From Saccharopolyspora shandongensis (GTDB lineage Bacteria > Actinomycetota > Actinomycetes > Mycobacteriales > Pseudonocardiaceae): DNA of 64,000 bases. Under the pieces are notes generated by a model. It saw nothing but the letters and a program-made list of their open reading frames with translations. It did not search any database and was not told the origin of the DNA. A program made the translations under genes and the position numbers. Below are positions 23,999 through 34,126 of the stretch, piece by piece (position 1 is the stretch's first letter; each line of letters begins with the position of its first letter). The stretch is from the NCBI RefSeq assembly GCF_900106995.1, contig NZ_FNOK01000007.1, forward strand, positions 62,001 to 126,000. Reading direction: 5' to 3'.

Positions 23999-24318
23999 GG
24001 CATTTCCTCGCCGCTCGAACGGATCAGGCCGGCGTGCTCCTCGTCGAGGGCTTGGTAGTCGTCGCCGCTGGCGCGCAGCTCCTCTGAGAGCAGCGAGAGG
24101 TTCTCCTCCACGTACGCGATCAGCTCGTCCTGCTTGGCGTGCCGGCCTTCCAGCACGCCGGAGATCCAGCCGCACAGCAGCCCGTACGCCTGGTCGTCCT
24201 GCGCGATGTTCGCGCTGGCGGACTTCACCGCGGCGAACCGGTCCTTGATGGCGTCGACGTTGGCCGCGTGCGAGCGCAGCTGCTCGATGTCGACGTTGTA
24301 CCCGTCGCCCACGTTCAC
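23995..24318 (-). CDS. EspC-like (DUF2580) type VII secretion target
   Basis: 107 residues, helical. YNVDIEQLRSHAANVDAIKD, RFAAVKSASANIAQDDQAYG and LLCGWISGVLEGRHAKQDEL match the EspC/DUF2580 family of ESX-associated secreted proteins, which form helical hairpins and pair with WXG100-like partners. GTG 24318 overlaps the preceding stop by 4 bp (GTGA), and its own stop overlaps the next start, so three genes are translationally linked. It probably partners the WXG-like protein for export. Confidence 0.75.
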   Translation of the reverse strand: MNVGDGYNVDIEQLRSHAANVDAIKDRFAAVKSASANIAQDDQAYGLLCGWISGVLEGRHAKQDELIAYVEENLSLLSEELRASGDDYQALDEEHAGLIRSSGEEMP

Positions 24319-24770
24319 CACCGCTCGCGGTGGGTGTTGATCTCGTAGCCCTCGTCGTCGTCCTCGGCGTAGGAGGCGGCGGGTTCCGGGGCCGGACCGG
24401 TGCGCAGGTGCCGTTCCACGCTGTCCGCGATCGCCCGCGCCGCGGGCGATTCGGTGCCCACCGTGTCCGCGATGATCGCCTGGGACTGGTCGGCCAGCTT
24501 GTTCTTCGCGTCGCCGAGCGTGGCCATGATCGCCTGCGCGACGGCGTCCGGCGCCATCCGCTGGATCCGGCTGGTCAGCTGCAGGCCCACGAGCCCGCCG
24601 GTCGAGTCGATCGTGACCTCGGCCAGCCCGTTCGGGTCGCTCGCGGTGACGCGGACTTCCTGCAGCCGGTCGCTCATCGTCTGGGTGTCCGCGGCCAGCT
24701 TGTCGATCCGGCCCTTCCAGGCGGCCAGGCGCTCGCGTGCGCCGTCCGGATCGAGGATGTTGCCGTCCAT
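24315..24770 (-). CDS. YbaB/EbfC-like protein of a type VII toxin cassette
   Basis: 151 residues. The core (KLAADTQTMSDRLQEVRVTA, VTIDSTGGLVGLQLTSRIQR, MAPDAVAQAIMATLGDAKNK) matches the YbaB/EbfC fold: a strand-rich dimer core with a C-terminal helix. The acidic tail (EPAASYAEDDDEGYEINTH) is not seen in housekeeping YbaB. In actinobacteria such genes often open operons with EspC- and WXG-type genes. It is first of the five-gene cassette, and its stop overlaps the EspC-like start. Confidence 0.75.
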   Translation of the reverse strand: MDGNILDPDGARERLAAWKGRIDKLAADTQTMSDRLQEVRVTASDPNGLAEVTIDSTGGLVGLQLTSRIQRMAPDAVAQAIMATLGDAKNKLADQSQAIIADTVGTESPAARAIADSVERHLRTGPAPEPAASYAEDDDEGYEINTHRERW

Positions 24771-24894
24771 GTCCCTCCGATTCCGCCAAGTGGCGCAGTA
24801 CTTCGGGGGAGTTTAAACAGCGCTAGGCCGGCGCAGTCGGCTCGCGTTCGAAAGTGGTTGGCATCACTCGATTCTCGATGCCGATCCGGAAAGC

Positions 24895-24941
24895 ACGAAG
24901 GGCACCTGCCGCCGATCGGATCGGCGGAAAGTGCCCTTCGT
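24895..24941 (-). terminator. Terminator hairpin downstream of the Fe-S oxidoreductase gene
   Basis: ACGAAGGGCAC (24895-24905) pairs with GTGCCCTTCGT (24931-24941); a second inner stem, CCGCCGATC/GATCGGCGG, extends it. It lies 17 bp beyond the stop of the minus-strand gene and separates it from the toxin cassette. Confidence 0.75.
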
Positions 24942-24957
24942 CTTGCAGAACGGCCCG

Positions 24958-27246
24958 TCAGCTGCCGGTGGGCGCCGTGTCTGCGGTGTCCGTTGTGGAC
25001 GTCTCGCCGCGCTTGACCGCCGACAGCAGCAGCTGGGCGACGTCGACGACCTCGATCGACTCGGAGGCGACCTTCTCGCTCTGGCGGGCGGTGAGGCCGT
25101 CGGAGAGCATCACCTTGCAGAACGGGCAGCCGGTGGCGATCTTCGTCGGCGCGGTCCCGAGCGCCTCGTCGACGCGCTCGACGTTGATGCGCTTGCCGAT
25201 GCGTTCTTCCATCCACATCCGCGCGCCGCCCGCGCCGCAGCACATCGAGCGGTCCGCGTGCCGCGGCATCTCCCGGAACGTCGCCCCCGACGCCCCGACC
25301 AGGTCACGCGGCGGCGTGTAGACCTTGTTGTGCCGCCCCAGGTAGCAGGGGTCGTGGTAGGTGACGTCCTCGGCGACCGGCGCGACCGGCACCAGCCGCT
25401 TCTCCCGCACCAGCCGGTTCAGCAGCTGGGTGTGGTGCACCACCTCGAAGTCGCCGCCCAGCTGCGAGTACTCGTTCGCCAGGCTGTTGAAGCAGTGCGC
25501 GCAGGTGGCGACGATCTTGCGGGTGCCCCGCTCGCGGCCCTCGAACACGCTGTTGAGGACCTCGACGTTCTGCTGCGCCAGCATCTGGAAGATGAACTCG
25601 TTGCCCGCCCGGCGCGCCGGGTCACCGGTGCAGGTCTCCTCCGGGCCCAGCACCGTGTACTTCACCCCGGCCAGGTGCAGCAGCTCCGCCACCGCCCGCG
25701 TGGTCTTCTTCGCGCGGTCCTCGAACGCACCCGCGCACCCGACCCAGAACAGGTACTCGGTGTCGTCGGCGAGTTCGCCGTCGAACACCGGCACCTCGAA
25801 GTCCAGGTCCTCGGTCCACGCCAGGCGGTCCTTGGCGTTCTGGCCCCAGGGGTTGCCCTTGTTCTCCAGGTTCTTGAACATCCCGCCCAGCTCGGTCGGG
25901 AAGTTCGACTCGATCATCACCTGGTAGCGGCGCATGTCCACGATGTGGTCCACGTGCTCGATGTCCACCGGGCACTGCTCCACGCACGCCCCGCAGCTGG
26001 TGCACGACCACAGCACGTCCGGGTCGATCACGCCGAGCTCGTCCGGGCCGCCGATCAACGGGCGCTCGGCCTCCGCCAGCGCCAGCACGTCGACCTTCGC
26101 CAGCCGGGCCTCGGCGTCGTCACCGGTGATGCCGACCTCGTCACCGGCCATGTCCTTGCGGCCACCGGCCAGCAGGTACGGCGCCTTCGCGTACGCGTGA
26201 TCCCGCAGCGAGGTGATCAGCAGCTTCGGCGACAACGGCTTGCCGGTGTTCCACGCCGGGCACTGCGACTGGCACCGGCCGCACTCCGTGCAGGTGGTGA
26301 AGTCCAGCCAGCCCTTCCACGAGAAGTCTTCGATCTTGCCCGCGCCGAAGACGTCGGTGTCCGGGTCGGCCTCCTCGAAGTCCAGCGGCTTGCCCGCCGA
26401 CATCATCGGCTTCACCGCGCCGAGCGCCACACCACCGTCGGCCTCGCGCTTGAAGTAGATGTTGAAGAACGCGCTGAACCGGTGCCACGCGATGCCCATC
26501 GTCATGGTCCTGGAGATCACGATCAGCCAGATCGTCGCGCTCATCAGCTTGATGAAGGCGAAGAACGAGACGAGGTTCGGGCTGGCGGGCAGCAGGGAGC
26601 CGACCGGGCCGGAGACGAACTCGGCCCACAACGGGATCTCGTGCACGCCCAGCGCGGACTTCGCGGCGCGGACGCCGATGATGCCCACACCCTCGATCAG
26701 GACCACGGCCTCGATGAAGTAGGCCCAGGCGAAGTTCGAGCCCTGGAAGCGGGAGACCCGGCCGGCGCGGCGCGGGTGGTTGCGCTGGCGGATCACGATC
26801 AGCACCAGGATGCCGACCACCGTGCCGACGCCGAGGATCTCCATCAGGAGGTGGAAGATCGCGAGGTCGTCGAGGATCGGCCAGCCCCAGGTCGGTACGA
26901 AGACCTCGCCGTAGGCCTCGAACAGCGCCAGGGAGCCGATCAGGAAGCCCCACATGACCAGCCAGTGCCAGATCCCGACGTTGCGGAACTTGTTCATCCG
27001 CGTGTGGGCGGCGAACTCCTTGACGAGGGTGGCCAGGCGGGCCATGACGGGGCCGTTTCGGGTACCGTCCGGCTGCCCGAGGCGGATGATGCGCACGAAC
27101 TTGGCGATCGTCGCGGCGAACATGCCCCAAGCGACGATGCCGAGCACGACAGCGATCCCGCCGAGCGTGATCTGTACAGCGCCCATTGGTTCGGGTGCCT
27201 TTCCTCCGGGGGCGGTGGTGTGAGCAGCGTACGCCGTGTTACTCAT
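24958..27246 (-). CDS. Membrane Fe-S oxidoreductase, EtfD/HdrD-like (electron transfer to quinone)
   Basis: 762 residues. About six N-terminal membrane helices resemble a NarI/HdrE-type cytochrome module (MGAVQITLGGIAVVLGIVAW, WHWLVMWGFLIGSLALFEAY). Two [4Fe-4S] motifs follow, CTECGRCQSQCPAW and CTSCGACVEQCPVD. The C-terminal CCG domains contain VGCAGAFEDRAKK, DPCYLGRHNKVY and MCCGAGGARMW. This is the layout of mycobacterial Rv0338c (EtfD), which passes electrons from electron-transfer flavoprotein to menaquinone during fatty-acid oxidation. ATG 27246 has TATAGT 5 nt upstream (leaderless); ATG 27186 is the alternative. Confidence 0.9.
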   Translation of the reverse strand: MSNTAYAAHTTAPGGKAPEPMGAVQITLGGIAVVLGIVAWGMFAATIAKFVRIIRLGQPDGTRNGPVMARLATLVKEFAAHTRMNKFRNVGIWHWLVMWGFLIGSLALFEAYGEVFVPTWGWPILDDLAIFHLLMEILGVGTVVGILVLIVIRQRNHPRRAGRVSRFQGSNFAWAYFIEAVVLIEGVGIIGVRAAKSALGVHEIPLWAEFVSGPVGSLLPASPNLVSFFAFIKLMSATIWLIVISRTMTMGIAWHRFSAFFNIYFKREADGGVALGAVKPMMSAGKPLDFEEADPDTDVFGAGKIEDFSWKGWLDFTTCTECGRCQSQCPAWNTGKPLSPKLLITSLRDHAYAKAPYLLAGGRKDMAGDEVGITGDDAEARLAKVDVLALAEAERPLIGGPDELGVIDPDVLWSCTSCGACVEQCPVDIEHVDHIVDMRRYQVMIESNFPTELGGMFKNLENKGNPWGQNAKDRLAWTEDLDFEVPVFDGELADDTEYLFWVGCAGAFEDRAKKTTRAVAELLHLAGVKYTVLGPEETCTGDPARRAGNEFIFQMLAQQNVEVLNSVFEGRERGTRKIVATCAHCFNSLANEYSQLGGDFEVVHHTQLLNRLVREKRLVPVAPVAEDVTYHDPCYLGRHNKVYTPPRDLVGASGATFREMPRHADRSMCCGAGGARMWMEERIGKRINVERVDEALGTAPTKIATGCPFCKVMLSDGLTARQSEKVASESIEVVDVAQLLLSAVKRGETSTTDTADTAPTGS

Positions 27247-27583
27247 CGGTAACTATACGGGCGCTGCTCTGTCGGGAACAGACGGTGATTCTGCGAGACC
27301 ACTGGACGAAAAACTAGTTGTGCATTCGTCCAATTTGTTTCGGTCTTGCGGGATCCGCGGGCGATCGCTCGGTCGCCTGGGGGCGCGATGCCGTTGTGGG
27401 CGTTTCGGGAGTTGTTCCTGTTAGACGTGTGCGACGTCGCATCACGATTTCACGGCGGCTCGGGCGTCGCCGCGGCCGATCGCGGCAGAATTGCGGCCGT
27501 GGTGCGATTTTCGCCACGTATTCGATCCGGCGAACGATCTGTTCGGTCAGGACAGCGGGTGGCGTCGAGGCAGGGGGATCGGC
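27247..27583. other. Gene-free stretch between divergent genes
   Basis: 337 bp. It begins with the TATAGT -10 of the minus-strand oxidoreductase (27252-27257). The rest reads without a convincing ORF, repeat or hairpin; short AT-rich patches near 27310-27335 (AAACTAGTTGTGC, CCAATTTGTTTC) could hold the promoter for the DUF1707 gene. I see nothing else in it. Confidence 0.5.
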
Positions 27584-28021
27584 ATGGGCGAGTCGGGCGG
27601 CGAAGCGATGCGCGCATCGGACGCTGATCGGGAGGCGATCGCGCAGCGGTTGCGCGCCGCGCAGGACGAAGGCCGCCTCACCATCACCGAGTACGACGAC
27701 CGCCTGCAGAAGGCGTACGCGGCGACGACGCTCGGCCAGTTGCAGCCGCTGGTCGCCGACCTGCCGGAGCCGGTGCCCGCGAAACCGTCGCCGGAGGTCG
27801 CCAAGCGCGAGCGGCGGAAGAGCAAGGCGATCAAGGAGTGGCGCGACTGGGCGGGCGTCGCCTTCATCCTCATCGCGATCTGGGCGGTGACCTCGATCAG
27901 CTCCGGTGAGCTGAAGTTCTTCTGGCCGATGATCCCGATCGGCATCTGGGGCGCGATCAACATCGCTTCGATGATCTCCGGCGACAGCGGCGACAAGAAG
28001 CACAAGGGTCCGGGCCACTAG
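27584..28021 (+). CDS. DUF1707 membrane protein
   Basis: 145 residues. The DUF1707 domain is at residues about 9-62 (MRASDADREAIAQRLRAAQD, EGRLTITEYDDRLQKAYAAT, TLGQLQPLVADLP), then a Lys/Arg-rich linker and two membrane helices (WAGVAFILIAIWAVTSIS and FFWPMIPIGIWGAINIAS) with a Lys/His-rich tail. The family is widespread in actinobacteria and often linked to transport or signalling, but its role is unknown. ATG 27584 has GGGGGA 6 nt upstream; ATG 27608 is the alternative. Confidence 0.8.
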   Translation: MGESGGEAMRASDADREAIAQRLRAAQDEGRLTITEYDDRLQKAYAATTLGQLQPLVADLPEPVPAKPSPEVAKRERRKSKAIKEWRDWAGVAFILIAIWAVTSISSGELKFFWPMIPIGIWGAINIASMISGDSGDKKHKGPGH

Positions 28022-28100
28022 GAAAACCGCGTGCACGCGTGATCGGCCATCCGTATGCTGAAAAAGTAGGGCACTCGTACAAGTTTCTCCGGGAGGAAGC

Positions 28101-28424
28101 GTGGCCTACCTGCTGCTGGCGGTGGCGATCTTGAGCGAGGTGCTCGCCACGGTCTCGCTGAAGCTGTCCGAGGGCTTCAGCAAGACCGTCCCGTCGATCC
28201 TGGTCGTGGTCGGCTACCTGGTGGCCTTCAGCGCGCTCAGCGCCGTGCTCAGGCTCGGCCTGCCGGTCGGCGTCGCCTACGCGATCTGGGCCGGGGCCGG
28301 GGTCGCGCTGGTGGCGATCATCGGCGCGGTGTTCCTCGGCGAGGGCATCACGGCGGTGCAGGTCGCCGGCATCGCGCTGATCATCGGCGGCGTGCTGGCG
28401 CTCGAACTGGGCGGCGCGCATTGA
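28101..28424 (+). CDS. Small multidrug resistance (SMR) efflux protein
   Basis: 107 residues with four membrane helices, the EmrE length. The essential Glu is at position 13 in AYLLLAVAILSEVLATVSLK; further motifs are SEGFSKTVPSILVVVGYLVA and GLPVGVAYAIWAGAGVALVA. It acts as an antiparallel dimer exchanging protons for cationic drugs or guanidinium-type compounds. A TATGCT -10 lies at 28054-28059 and GGGAGG precedes the GTG start. Its stop overlaps the TetR gene start (TTGA), so regulator and pump are co-translated. Confidence 0.92.
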   Translation: MAYLLLAVAILSEVLATVSLKLSEGFSKTVPSILVVVGYLVAFSALSAVLRLGLPVGVAYAIWAGAGVALVAIIGAVFLGEGITAVQVAGIALIIGGVLALELGGAH

Positions 28425-29041
28425 CCTCGCCGCGGCGCGCCCCCGACGAGGCGGAGACCGACGGTCGCCGCCTCAAGGGTGAGCGCCGTCGCCGCGCGAT
28501 CATCGACGCGACGCTGCGGGTCGTCGCCCGCGACGGCGTCGCCGCGGTGAGCCACCGCAACATCGCCCGCGAGGCCGGGGTGCCGCCCGCGTCGATCGCC
28601 TACTACTTCGCGGGCATCGACGACCTGCTGGTGGCCACGCTGCTGGAGAGCTGCGAAACCCTGATCAACGAGATCGACCGGCTGAGCGGGCAGGTCCGGG
28701 ACGGTTCCGACTGGCCGCGGGTGATCGCCGAGGCACTGGCGGCGATGGTGCGCGACCAGCGCGAACGCACCCTGGGCGAGTACGAGCTCTACCTGCTCGC
28801 CGCCCGCCGCCCGGCGCTGCGCCCGGCGGCCCGCCGCTGGATCGAGGTGGCCACCGGGTTCCTCAACGGCGGCGCGGGCGGCGACGAGCCGGTGGTCCGG
28901 GCGCTGTTCGCCGCGATCGACGGCCTGCTCATGCAGGCGCTCATCGCCGACGAGCCGCCCACCGCGGACGAGCTGGAACCGACGGTGCGCTTCCTCCTCC
29001 AGCCGGTGGACTACCTGCGGGACGCGCGACTGATCAACTGA
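28421..29041 (+). CDS. TetR-family regulator co-transcribed with the SMR pump
   Basis: 206 residues: helix-turn-helix at about 22-65 (RRRRAIIDATLRVVARDGVA, AVSHRNIAREAGVPPASIAY, YFAGIDDLLVATLLESC), ligand domain with ERTLGEYELYLLAARRPALR, as in PaaX/TetR_C-type drug regulators. The TTG start overlaps the SMR stop by 4 bp. It is expected to sense a pump substrate and control this operon. The 3' end is followed by a 274-bp dispersed repeat. Confidence 0.88.
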   Translation: MTSPRRAPDEAETDGRRLKGERRRRAIIDATLRVVARDGVAAVSHRNIAREAGVPPASIAYYFAGIDDLLVATLLESCETLINEIDRLSGQVRDGSDWPRVIAEALAAMVRDQRERTLGEYELYLLAARRPALRPAARRWIEVATGFLNGGAGGDEPVVRALFAAIDGLLMQALIADEPPTADELEPTVRFLLQPVDYLRDARLIN

Positions 29042-29072
29042 AGGTCGTGCTGTTCGCCCGGAAATCAAAGGT

Positions 29073-29346
29073 CCAGTTTCAATTGAGCGTTTTTCATCCT
29101 GGTGAGCCCGCAGTCGCGGGTCGCAAAGGTGCACGTCGATGGGGTGTCGCATGCGCCGCAGGCGCATAGCCCACCTACGACACTTGCACCGCCGCGGGTT
29201 CTCAGAGGCTTCCTGGCGAGAACGGCCCCTCCGCCGTGTATTGGACATACATCAGGAGGGGCACCCACAGACCAGGGAGCCTCTGAGGTTCCGCTACCCG
29301 CACCGCCACGCAAATCGAGGTTGGAAAAACCTCAATGAAACTGCGG
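29073..29346 (-). repeat. Dispersed TIR-bounded intergenic element, type A, reversed copy
   Basis: The termini CCAGTTTCAATTGAG (29073) and CAATGAAACTGCGG (29346) are inverted repeats. Inside is a nested hairpin: GCCCCTCC (29225-29232) pairs with GGAGGGGC (29255-29262) around the loop sequence GTGTATTGGACATACAT. It shares blocks (CACCGCCGCGGGTTCTCAGA, ACCCGCACCGCCACGCAA) with copies at 48586 and 55993 but runs in the opposite orientation. It lies 31 bp after the TetR stop and codes for nothing evident. Confidence 0.85.
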
Positions 29347-29391
29347 TCGACGCGGTGAGCGGGCTTCGAGGGGGCGGCGCACACTCCTCGC

Positions 29392-29913
29392 ATGCGGGTC
29401 ACGCTGGTCCGGGGCGACATCACCGAGCAGGACGTCGACGCCGTCGTGAACGCGGCGAACTCGTCGCTACTCGGCGGTGGCGGCGTGGACGGCGCGATCC
29501 ACCGGCGCGGCGGCCCGGCGATCCTCCAGGAATGCAGGCTGCTCCGCGCGAGCCGGTACCCGGGCGGGCTGCCGACGGGGCAGGCGGTGGCGACCACCGG
29601 CGGTGAGCTCCCGGCGCGCTGGGTGATCCACACCGTCGGGCCCACCTACAGCGCAGCGGCGGACCGGTCCGGGCTGCTGGCGTCCTGCTTCCGGGAATCC
29701 CTGCGGGTCGCCGACGAACTCGCCGCCGAGGTGATCGCGTTCCCAGCGATCTCCACCGGCGTCTACCGGTACCCGCTCGACGAAGCGGCGCGGATCGCCC
29801 TGCGCGCCGTGCGCGATGCCGAGACCGACGTCGTCGAGGTGCGCTTCGTGCTCTTCGACGCCAAGTCCCTCGCCGCTTTCGAGGCCGCCCACGACGAGGT
29901 CTTCGGCGCCTGA
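29392..29913 (+). CDS. Macrodomain protein, O-acetyl-ADP-ribose deacetylase type
   Basis: 173 residues, one macrodomain. ITEQDVDAVVNAANSSLLGG (the NAAN loop), GGGVDGAIHRRGGPAILQEC and AIHTVGPTY-like WVIHTVGPTYSAAADRSGLL, then AFPAISTGVYRYPLDEAARI, are the MacroD-type signature. The enzyme removes acetyl from O-acetyl-ADP-ribose or ADP-ribose from acidic residues. ATG 29392 follows the dispersed repeat by 45 bp; no strong ribosome binding site is seen. The gene stands alone, with a related repeat downstream. Confidence 0.9.
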   Translation: MRVTLVRGDITEQDVDAVVNAANSSLLGGGGVDGAIHRRGGPAILQECRLLRASRYPGGLPTGQAVATTGGELPARWVIHTVGPTYSAAADRSGLLASCFRESLRVADELAAEVIAFPAISTGVYRYPLDEAARIALRAVRDAETDVVEVRFVLFDAKSLAAFEAAHDEVFGA

Positions 29914-29989
29914 CCGATCGGTCCTAAGCGGACTGACGCCGAAAGCTCGCGAGCGATTTGGATCGCCATAGCGGTGGAGTAGGGCGGGT

Positions 29990-30160
29990 TGTTGTCTTTG
30001 AAGCGGCGCAGCCTACGCAACTTGCACCGCCGCGGGTTCTCGGTGCCCACCCCTCCGGGGGTCTCCCAGTGAGGACAGCCCCGAGCGAGAAGGCTTCTGT
30101 AACTCCCGCCAGGGGGCCGCCACCCGCACCGCCACGCAAAACGAGCCTGGAAAACAGGTT
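29990..30160 (-). repeat. Dispersed intergenic element, type B copy
   Basis: It shares with the type A copies the block TTGCACCGCCGCGGGTTCTC and the end ACCCGCACCGCCACGCAAAA-CGAGCCTGGAAAA, but has a different centre (GAGGACAGCCCCGAGCGAGA). It ends against the stop codon of the minus-strand lipoprotein gene. Just upstream (29953-29973), TTTGGATCGCCATAGCG matches the apex of the hairpin at 44091-44138. Left boundary approximate. Confidence 0.65.
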
Positions 30161-30823
30161 TCAGCCGATGACGGTGTTGTTCGGTCCCGCCTGGACCACG
30201 CCGACCTGCGCGTAGTCGGAGTCCTGGGTGAACGTCGTGCAGCCCATCGCGCCGGGCAGCGGCAGGAACATCGCCGCCTTGCTGTTCGGCGGGTACACCC
30301 GCAGGCCCTCGGCGGCCTCGGCGCCGCAGTCCTCCGGGTTCATGTGCGCGACCGGGCTGAACAGGAAGGGCGCGGACGCCGTCTCGCCCGGCGCCAGGCT
30401 GATGACCGGCCGGTCCTTGATCACGCGCTTGGCGGGCTCGCCGATCTGGCGGCCGCCGCTGCCGACGTAGGAGACGCCGGGCGCGGAGGAGAGCGTGCAG
30501 GTCGTCGAGCCGATGTTGGTGAACTGGATCGGCGCGTAGATGTGCCCGGCGGCGCCGTCGGATTCGCCCATCGTCAGCTTCAGGACGTCGACGCCGCAGT
30601 CCTGGCGAGTGCTGGAACCGGCCGATCCGCTGGAGCCCTGGGTGTTCGAGTTGCCGTCCGCCTCGACCGAGCCCTGGCCCGACCCGGCGGAGCTCGACGC
30701 GACCGCGTCCGAGGTGCCCGGCTGCGGAGCGGAAGTCGCGGGGCTGCAGGCCGTCGTGGCGGCGAGGACGAAAGCGCCCGCGACGAACATGCCGACCCGA
30801 ATCCCCCGGGAGTTCTTGAACAT
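30161..30823 (-). CDS. DUF4232 lipoprotein
   Basis: 220 residues. The signal peptide ends in a lipobox (GAFVLAATTAC, Cys26), so the protein is anchored outside the membrane by lipid. A Ser/Gly-rich linker (residues about 30-72) precedes the DUF4232 domain: DVLKLTMGESDGAAGHIYAP, IQFTNIGSTTCTLSSAPGVS, GETASAPFLFSPVAHMNPED and RVYPPNSKAAMFLPLPGAMG. Conserved Cys pairs suggest disulfides. Function unknown; family members are common secreted proteins of actinomycetes. The gene is divergent from the DUF4097 gene across about 250 bp. Confidence 0.85.
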   Translation of the reverse strand: MFKNSRGIRVGMFVAGAFVLAATTACSPATSAPQPGTSDAVASSSAGSGQGSVEADGNSNTQGSSGSAGSSTRQDCGVDVLKLTMGESDGAAGHIYAPIQFTNIGSTTCTLSSAPGVSYVGSGGRQIGEPAKRVIKDRPVISLAPGETASAPFLFSPVAHMNPEDCGAEAAEGLRVYPPNSKAAMFLPLPGAMGCTTFTQDSDYAQVGVVQAGPNNTVIG

Positions 30824-31071
30824 TTCGCATCTCCTTGCTTCGTTCGCTGCGCCCGATCAGGAGACGCGTTGGCGCGCAAGGGGTTGCGTCGGGTGCGCCA
30901 CGTCACAGTCGCGGCAGCGCAGCCGGATGGCGGAAGACGAAAGTCGTGCGGCCGCCGCCGAAAGCCGGCTTCGGGAGGATTCCGGGATGTTTCGGGGGTG
31001 CCCCTGAGGTGGAGAACGGGCGTTGTGCGTACTTTCGTGGGCGCGATCAAACGGATTCAGGGGGAATCACG

Positions 31072-32028
31072 ATGGCTCGGGTGGGACTCGCGGTGGGTGG
31101 CGCGACGCTGGTGCTGATCGGGGGCGCGGCGATGTTCGCGTGGCCGAAGTCGTCCGTGCAGGAGCGCACCACCGCGTTGGACGGGATCGATCGCATCGAG
31201 CTCGCGGGCGGCAGCGGCGAGGTCGAGGTGCGCCACAAGCCCGGCGCCCGCGCCGAGGTCGTGCAGCGCGTGAACCGCTGGGAAGGCCTGTTCTGGGGCG
31301 GCGGCGCCACCGACGAGATCGAGCACCGCATCGAGGGCGGTGCGCTGGTGCTCTCCACCGACTGCGGCTGGAACTGCAGCGTCGACTACGAGGTCACGCT
31401 GCCGGTCTCGGTGCCCGTGCAGGGCAACCTCGGCTCCGGCGGGCTGGACGTGGCCGGCATGCGGTCGGTGCAGGCGGAGACCGAATCCGGGGAGGTGCGG
31501 ATCGGCGACATCGGCGGCCCGGTCGCCGTGCGCACGGGTTCCGGCGGGGTGCTGGTGACCCGGGTGAACGGCCCGGTCGACGCCGAAACCGGCTCCGGGG
31601 AGATCTCGCTGGAGGAGATCGGCGGCGAGGCCAGGATGCGCACCGGCTCCGGCGGGGTCTCGGCGCGCGGGGTCGACGGCTCGGTCGACGCGAACACGGG
31701 CTCCGGCGAGATCACGCTGGCCGGGATCGGCGGCCGCGTCACGGCCGAGAGCGGCAGCGGCGGCATCAGCGGGGAAGACCTGCGCGGTGCGGAGATCGTC
31801 GCGAAGGCCGATTCCGGCGACGTCGAGCTGCGGCTGACCGCCCCGCAGTCCGTCGACGCGTCCACCGGCAGCGGCGGCATCGAGCTGACCGTGCCCGGCG
31901 ACCACTACCGCGTCGAGGCGGAGGCCGACTCCGGCGGCGTCGACGTGGGCGTGGTGCGGGACCCGGCGGCCGCGAAGCGCCTGACGCTGTCGACCGGCAG
32001 CGGCGGCATCACCGTCCGGCAGGCCTGA
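31072..32028 (+). CDS. DUF4097-type beta-helix repeat protein with membrane anchor
   Basis: 318 residues. One N-terminal membrane helix (VGLAVGGATLVLIGGAAMFA) is followed by about a dozen 16-22-residue beta repeats carrying a GSGG or ESGE turn: ETESGEVRIGDIGGPVAVRT, GSGGVLVTRVNGPVDAETGS, GEISLEEIGGEARMRTGSGG. This makes an extended beta-solenoid facing outside the cell. The family (DUF4097, once called adhesin-like) has no agreed function. ATG 31072 has GGGGGA 6 nt upstream; the open extension before it lacks repeats. Confidence 0.85.
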   Translation: MARVGLAVGGATLVLIGGAAMFAWPKSSVQERTTALDGIDRIELAGGSGEVEVRHKPGARAEVVQRVNRWEGLFWGGGATDEIEHRIEGGALVLSTDCGWNCSVDYEVTLPVSVPVQGNLGSGGLDVAGMRSVQAETESGEVRIGDIGGPVAVRTGSGGVLVTRVNGPVDAETGSGEISLEEIGGEARMRTGSGGVSARGVDGSVDANTGSGEITLAGIGGRVTAESGSGGISGEDLRGAEIVAKADSGDVELRLTAPQSVDASTGSGGIELTVPGDHYRVEAEADSGGVDVGVVRDPAAAKRLTLSTGSGGITVRQA

Positions 32029-32123
32029 CCCGTCCGCCACCGGCCGATTCGATCACGGCGCGGTGTCGGCCACGTCACGCCCGGGAACTCCCGTCGCTGG
32101 TCAGCCGTTGTACTGGCAGAAAG

Positions 32124-32144
32124 CTTGAGTGACCCGCGCTCAAT
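32124..32144. promoter_or_regulatory. HAIR box 1 (HspR operator), dnaK operon
   Basis: CTTGAGT-N7-GCTCAAT matches the HspR-associated inverted repeat CTTGAGT-N7-ACTCAAG with two differences in the right arm. It lies upstream of the -35 region. Confidence 0.85.
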
Positions 32145-32149
32145 CCGGA

Positions 32150-32178
32150 TTGACGGTGATGATGCGCGTTGGGTAAAA
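32150..32178 (+). promoter_or_regulatory. Candidate vegetative promoter of the dnaK operon
   Basis: TTGACG (32150-32155) and GTAAAA (32173-32178) are spaced by 17 bp, about 70 bp before the dnaK ATG. The promoter lies exactly between the two HAIR boxes, so HspR bound at both would enclose it. Confidence 0.6.
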
Positions 32179-32199
32179 CTTGAGTGAACAAGGCTCAAG
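32179..32199. promoter_or_regulatory. HAIR box 2 (HspR operator), dnaK operon
   Basis: CTTGAGT-N7-GCTCAAG matches the HAIR consensus with one difference. It directly follows the -10, over the transcription start. A further partial match, CCTTGAGC-N6-GCAAG, lies at about 32213-32232. Confidence 0.92.
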
Positions 32200-32248
32200 G
32201 GTCGGGGATGGTCCTTGAGCACAGGTTGCAAGTCGGGAGGAATTGAGC

Positions 32249-34122
<1,874 letters not shown>

Positions 34123-34126
<4 letters not shown>

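Noticed and set aside
29073..29346. Dispersed repeat considered as an insertion sequence
   Set aside because: At about 270 bp it encodes no transposase, and no target-site duplication is clear at its ends. A non-autonomous element remains possible.
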